A stretch of DNA of 64,000 bases, taken from positions 4,030,001 through 4,094,000 of the forward strand of contig OZ234494.1 in the NCBI GenBank assembly GCA_965153455.1. The letters are read 5' to 3'. Made by a program: the position numbers and the translations under genes. The notes under the pieces were generated by a model. That model was not told the DNA's origin and made no database searches. It saw only the letters and a program-made list of their open reading frames with translations. Positions 60,406-64,000 of this stretch are shown here, piece by piece. The stretch is from Sphagnum compactum. Lineage: Eukaryota; Bryophyta; Sphagnopsida; Sphagnales. Every line of letters begins with the position of its first letter. The stretch's first letter is position 1.

Positions 60406-61825
60406 ATTGATTGGTATGTGATATGTGCATGTAAACAATTTCATTTTTTTGCAACTTGAACTTCATTGCAAATTACCCAATATTGGGTTATTTTTTTCAT
60501 AAGCAACATCCTCCTACAATGTAGGACCTTCTAGACTTGGATGTAATTCCCTTCGGATACATGTAGTTAGTTGTATTCTACTAAATTTTTCATGTGATTG
60601 CCATTTTTTCCACATTGGATTAAAGTTGTTTGATAACTTTTCTACATGGAATTGCATATGGTTGCCATTTTATTTACATTGATTCTAGATGATTATTATT
60701 TTGTATACATAAAATTCCATGCGAATTGCCTTTTCAATTTGATTTTGGAGATTGTTTTTTAACACTACTTGAACATACGAAATCACTTGATCACCTTAAT
60801 TTTTTTGGGGGTTGCCAATTTGACATACTTGAATTGCTTAGAAGTAGTCACATGTGTCATTTACCAATTTTGAATAAAAGAAACACTTTAGTCACAACTA
60901 ATGTTGGTTAGGTTGAGATCTTTTAAAGGAATCATGGGGGCTTGGTTTCATGTTTCACAAAAAAATATGATTAATTGGTTCTGGGTTTAGGAAATATTCT
61001 CAGAAACTAAAACTCATTGGTTCCAAGGTCAAGTCTTGTTTTTTGAATTGTCAATTCCAAGTCAACAATTCTACATTTTATGAGGCCTCTTAGTTCCTAG
61101 GTTCAAGGTAGGGTCAATTTAAAACCTTGTTGTGGTGTTTGGTAACACTCAAAAGGAAATCCCCTTCCTCTCTCCCAAAAAAAAAAAAGAAAAACCAAAA
61201 TTTCAAGACTAACAAAAACAAATGTCATGTGACAATCACAAAAAGTTGATGTTGAAATGTTGAAAAGAGAAGAAAAGAAGAAGGATGTCAATTGACACAA
61301 AACATAGTTTGTTTGATATGCATAGATTATCTTGTAAATAAAGTATCAAATTTTAAATTGTGGGCGATTTGGTTATGGGCACCTACCTACTTTCTACCAA
61401 TTTTTGTATGGGTCGCTTGTGATAGTTAGTGATTGCATAATGAATCTTGAGTGGAAGAATGAATGTTGAAGTAATGATCTAGTATCAAAACAAGTAGCTA
61501 ACTTTGCAAGGGAAGATATCTTGGAATTTATGGAGAGATTCAAAGTTTAAAAGCATGAGTGAAAGAAATAAGTCCATGATGTGTAAAGACATGAAAAATA
61601 CTTATTTATTGTGGGAGGAGCACAAAGTGGCAGGCAATACATGAATTAGCCTAACTAATCTTATGGCTCTAAATTTAAACCTAAATTCTACCTAAATAAC
61701 CTATACCTACAACTAAGACCTGACCCCTACAAAAGTACTTCAAGACCCATGATTCTATTTTGGGCCATGTCCAATGTTCCATTACCTTTTTTGTTATGAT
61801 GGGCAAAACCGAGTGACTCCTTGCA
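60406..61825. other. AT-rich spacer, nothing recognised
   Basis: No coding signal, repeat array or structured element was seen apart from short A- and T-runs. Confidence 0.5.
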
Positions 61826-62455
61826 ACAAGGGGTGCGTCACATTGTGGCCTTGCCATTCTATCTATGAAGGAAGGTAGTTTGTTTTGTTTAGTTTTGTAG
61901 TTATGAGATCCAGTGAACTGGGATGCTTCAGATCACGTTCTTTGTGTCTTTGGAAAGCTCTCGACAAGGCAGGGTGCATGGGCTTTGGTTCCATGGCGTT
62001 TCGACTTGCAGTGCAAAAAAGTTCTTGAATATTAAATGATTTCTTCACTGAAAATTAAATTAGATTGTAGCTGAAAATTTTGGAAGAATTGGAATGTGCC
62101 TTTGGTGTCGTTGGAAAGATCTTGATGAGCAAGATTTAATGGAATTTATTTGGAAAGATTTGGATTGAGAATGTGGGAGATATTGATTTTCAAGTGATTT
62201 ATGAACATTCTCAAATATATTTCACCATGCAAAAATATAATCTTCAAAAAATCCTCTAAAAGAAACCAAAACCCTTCAAGGTATTATAACTCTATAACTA
62301 AATCTCACAACCCAAAATCTCAATTTTTCGGAAATCCTCATATGTATAAAAAATATACCTATTATTATTATCTAGGGGGGCCAAAATGCCTTAAGCTACT
62401 ATACTCTATAATAAATCTAAACACAATATCCTTGCCTTGGTAGTAGGCAAGACCA
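61826..62455 (+). mobile_element. GTGGCCTTGCC repeat, copy 5, interrupted by repB
   Basis: The left end (AAGGGGTGCGTCACATTGTGGCCTTGCCATT) stops at 61862 and repB copy 2 occupies 61863-62200. The repeat resumes at about 62208 (CTCAAATATATTTCACCATGCAAAAATATAATC) and ends GTAGTAGGCAAGACCAAC near 62455. About 45 bp of the repeat, between CCATT and the ACTCAAATATTT block, are missing at the join. Confidence 0.8.
61863..62200 (+). repeat. repB dispersed repeat, copy 2
   Basis: It matches 12920-13230, starting TATGAAGGAAGGTAGTTTGTTTTG and ending GATATTGATTTTCAAGTGATTT. It is placed inside a GTGGCCTTGCC repeat, whereas copy 1 lies between two copies of that repeat. Confidence 0.8.
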
Positions 62456-62659
62456 ACAAAAAGCCAAAAAACTAATTAAATGACACTAACAAATAAGTAC
62501 AACTAGTAAACTTACATACAAAGACATCGGGCAATAATGGCTATCTTCAAAATTAAAAGTACTGGGCTAAATTGGCTTTTGGCCCAGTATTTTCTGCATC
62601 TGTAAGAGCATTTCAAGCATGGCGTAATTTCACATGCAAATTAGGTCAGAGTCTCTAAT

Positions 62660-63139
62660 GGTGTCATTCACACTTGATGTTAAATCAATGTTAATTGAAA
62701 ATCTAGGTGGCATCCTAGGTGGCACCCAATGTTAAATGGGGTCATAGCTTAATGTTAAGTGAATGTTAGTTTAACATAAAATCTTCACCATGAGTAGTAA
62801 AGTTTAATTCTTAAATGACTAGTATGGTGTTAAGGAACTCAACACTAGAGTCCCTAACATCATCAAGTGTGAATGCACCTTAAGTGAAATACGTAAATAC
62901 CTAGTAAAGGTGCGTTTGCACTTGGTGTTTAAGGACTCTAGTGTTGAGTCCCCTAACATCATCATGTTAGTCATTTAGAACTTAAAACTAGGTACCATAA
63001 ATGATAATTTTATGTTAAGCTAACATTCACTTAACATAAATTAAGCTATCACCTATTTAACATTGCATATATGCCACATAGGGTGCCACCTAGATTTTTC
63101 ATTTAATAACACTGACTTAACATCAAGTGTGAATGCACC
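62660..63139. mobile_element. Two MITE copies head-to-head (long inverted repeat)
   Basis: Copy A (62660-62879) starts GGTGTCATTCACACTTG and ends CAAGTGTGAATGCACC. Copy B (62909-63139), after a 29-bp spacer, is A's reverse complement with indels and ends GTGTGAATGCACC. Each therefore has its own ~16-bp terminal inverted repeats (GGTGCATTCACACTTG). Shared interior: AATCTAGGTGGCA, TTAAGTGAATGTTAG and ACTCAACACTAGAGTCC. No protein is encoded. Confidence 0.85.
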
Positions 63140-63390
63140 ACCATAAGTAGCCTCTAGTTGAAGTGAGAGCATCAAATTTCTTTCTGAAGGAAGTACACTA
63201 ACAATGAATATGAAGCATGTTCTCCATAAGGGCCTTTCAAAACTAATGAATCAACAAAGTGTACAACTTTCTGCAATTCAAGTTTTAACTCATCATTGTT
63301 TCTTCTCTCCAGAAAGAGCTACTTTTTTTGGGTCCCCATGAAAAGCTTGTTCCTTCTGTTTTAACCCCTGACTAGATCAACTTTACCTAC

Positions 63391-63412
63391 CTAGGGTTTA
63401 GGGTTTAGGGTA
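63391..63412 (+). repeat. Interstitial telomere-like motif
   Basis: CTAGGGTTTAGGGTTTAGGG contains two and a half plant telomere units (TTTAGGG). It is too short to be a telomere; such motifs also act as telo-boxes near plant genes. Confidence 0.6.
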
Positions 63413-63562
63413 CAATAAGCTTTAGCAGAACATAATGGGGAAGGTTCAAAAGGAGAAGGTGCCAGGGTCACAAAATGATGTTTGCATTTATGCTTGTGCA
63501 GTGTACCTACTAGATACCATAATAATAGATAGTACCATGGCAGGTTCAATATTTCAGTGTCC

Positions 63563-63611
<49 letters not shown>

Positions 63612-63612
63612 A
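63563..63612. repeat. (ACAT)n microsatellite
   Basis: About seven ACAT units followed by mixed ATAC/ATAT units. Confidence 0.95.
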
Positions 63613-63880
63613 TATTTTATTTTGAAGAATCCATGTCTTTAAATATAATATTCCAGAATATTCCAAATTGTTATCTATATTCAATCACAATTTATTTTTT
63701 CTTTGAATAATAACATTTTCCAAAAATAATCTGCATTTCTGAAAATAATACAATTAGTGTAAAAGCAAGCTGCCAAGTAGTGTTTTTGGTTTTCCACAAA
63801 TTTTTGTCTATTTTTCAACCAGAAATTTGGGAACTTTTGGGAATTTTTCGAAAATTATAAACTAAACTAATTTTGCCTTT

Positions 63881-63907
63881 GGGGGGGGGGGGGGGGGTGT
63901 GGGGGGG
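63881..63907. repeat. Poly-G tract (G17, TGT, G7)
   Basis: Seventeen consecutive G interrupted by TGT, then seven G. This is the third poly-G tract of the window, all on the plus strand. Confidence 0.9.
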
Positions 63908-64000
63908 AGAAATTAGTCAAAAAAATTATTTTGCAAAATTGAAAAAGAAAAGAAAATAAAAAACCCCCCTGATGCCAAGGTACTACAGTATAATAACAAG

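Noticed and set aside
62660-63139. CRISPR-like or palindromic array
   Set aside because: Only two large inverted copies, no short regularly spaced direct repeats; a MITE dimer explains all of it. No CRISPR is expected in plant nuclear DNA.
63391-63412. Telomere end
   Set aside because: Only two to three TTTAGGG units, followed by more unique sequence.
1-64000. tRNA, rRNA or organelle-derived genes
   Set aside because: No T-loop (GGTTCGA) plus acceptor-stem combination and no rRNA-like conserved stretch was noticed by eye; a covariance-model scan would be needed to exclude them.

Overview
The window is nuclear DNA of a land plant. Evidence: spliced genes with GT-AG introns (and one GC-AG), plant-only families (CBP60 calmodulin-binding protein, plastid-type MATE carrier, plastid pyruvate kinase alpha, OEP16-3), AT-rich intergenic DNA and abundant DNA-transposon debris. 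About one gene per 9 kb, and coding divergence from the angiosperm proteins I remember, make a non-seed plant (bryophyte, lycophyte or fern) my guess, but the sequence alone does not fix the lineage.

Layout. Minus strand, left to right: a weak two-exon small membrane-protein candidate (0.7-1.4 kb); OEP16-3/complex I B14.7 subunit (4.5-6.2 kb, 2 exons); cold-shock-domain plus CCHC zinc-knuckle glycine-rich protein (10.7-11.35 kb, one exon); CBP60 (16.8-20.6 kb, 8 exons). Plus strand: a predicted plastid protein resembling DUF4864 (25.0-27.7 kb, 7 exons); an EDS5/DTX46-like MATE transporter (34.1-38.5 kb, 13 exons); plastid pyruvate kinase alpha (45.6-50.7 kb, 7 exons). All exon chains except the first gene were assembled by hand and keep reading frame and phase throughout; they are predictions without transcript support.

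Between the genes lie mobile elements. The clearest are (1) a 2.75-kb PIF/Harbinger element at 57,652-60,402 with TAA duplications, a dead transposase on plus and a dead SANT/Myb-like partner gene on minus; (2) a decayed Helitron-like polyprotein at about 30.2-32.6 kb in which a Pif1/RecD-type helicase runs directly into an EEP (endonuclease/exonuclease/phosphatase) domain; (3) MITE-like repeats, including one family sharing its terminal GAGCATCTCC with the Harbinger element, a dispersed ~330-bp family with GTGGCCTTGCC ends, a ~600-bp foldback at 44.7-45.3 kb and a head-to-head MITE pair at 62.66-63.14 kb. Four tandem-repeat arrays (units of about 67, 77, 145 and 74 bp) and several microsatellites and poly-G tracts complete the picture. 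From 51 kb to the right end I see no intact gene.

The genes do not form an operon-like unit. Three products are predicted plastid proteins (DUF4864-like, MATE, pyruvate kinase). CBP60 and the EDS5-like MATE belong to families that are functionally linked in salicylate signalling in Arabidopsis, which is noted as a speculative point only.
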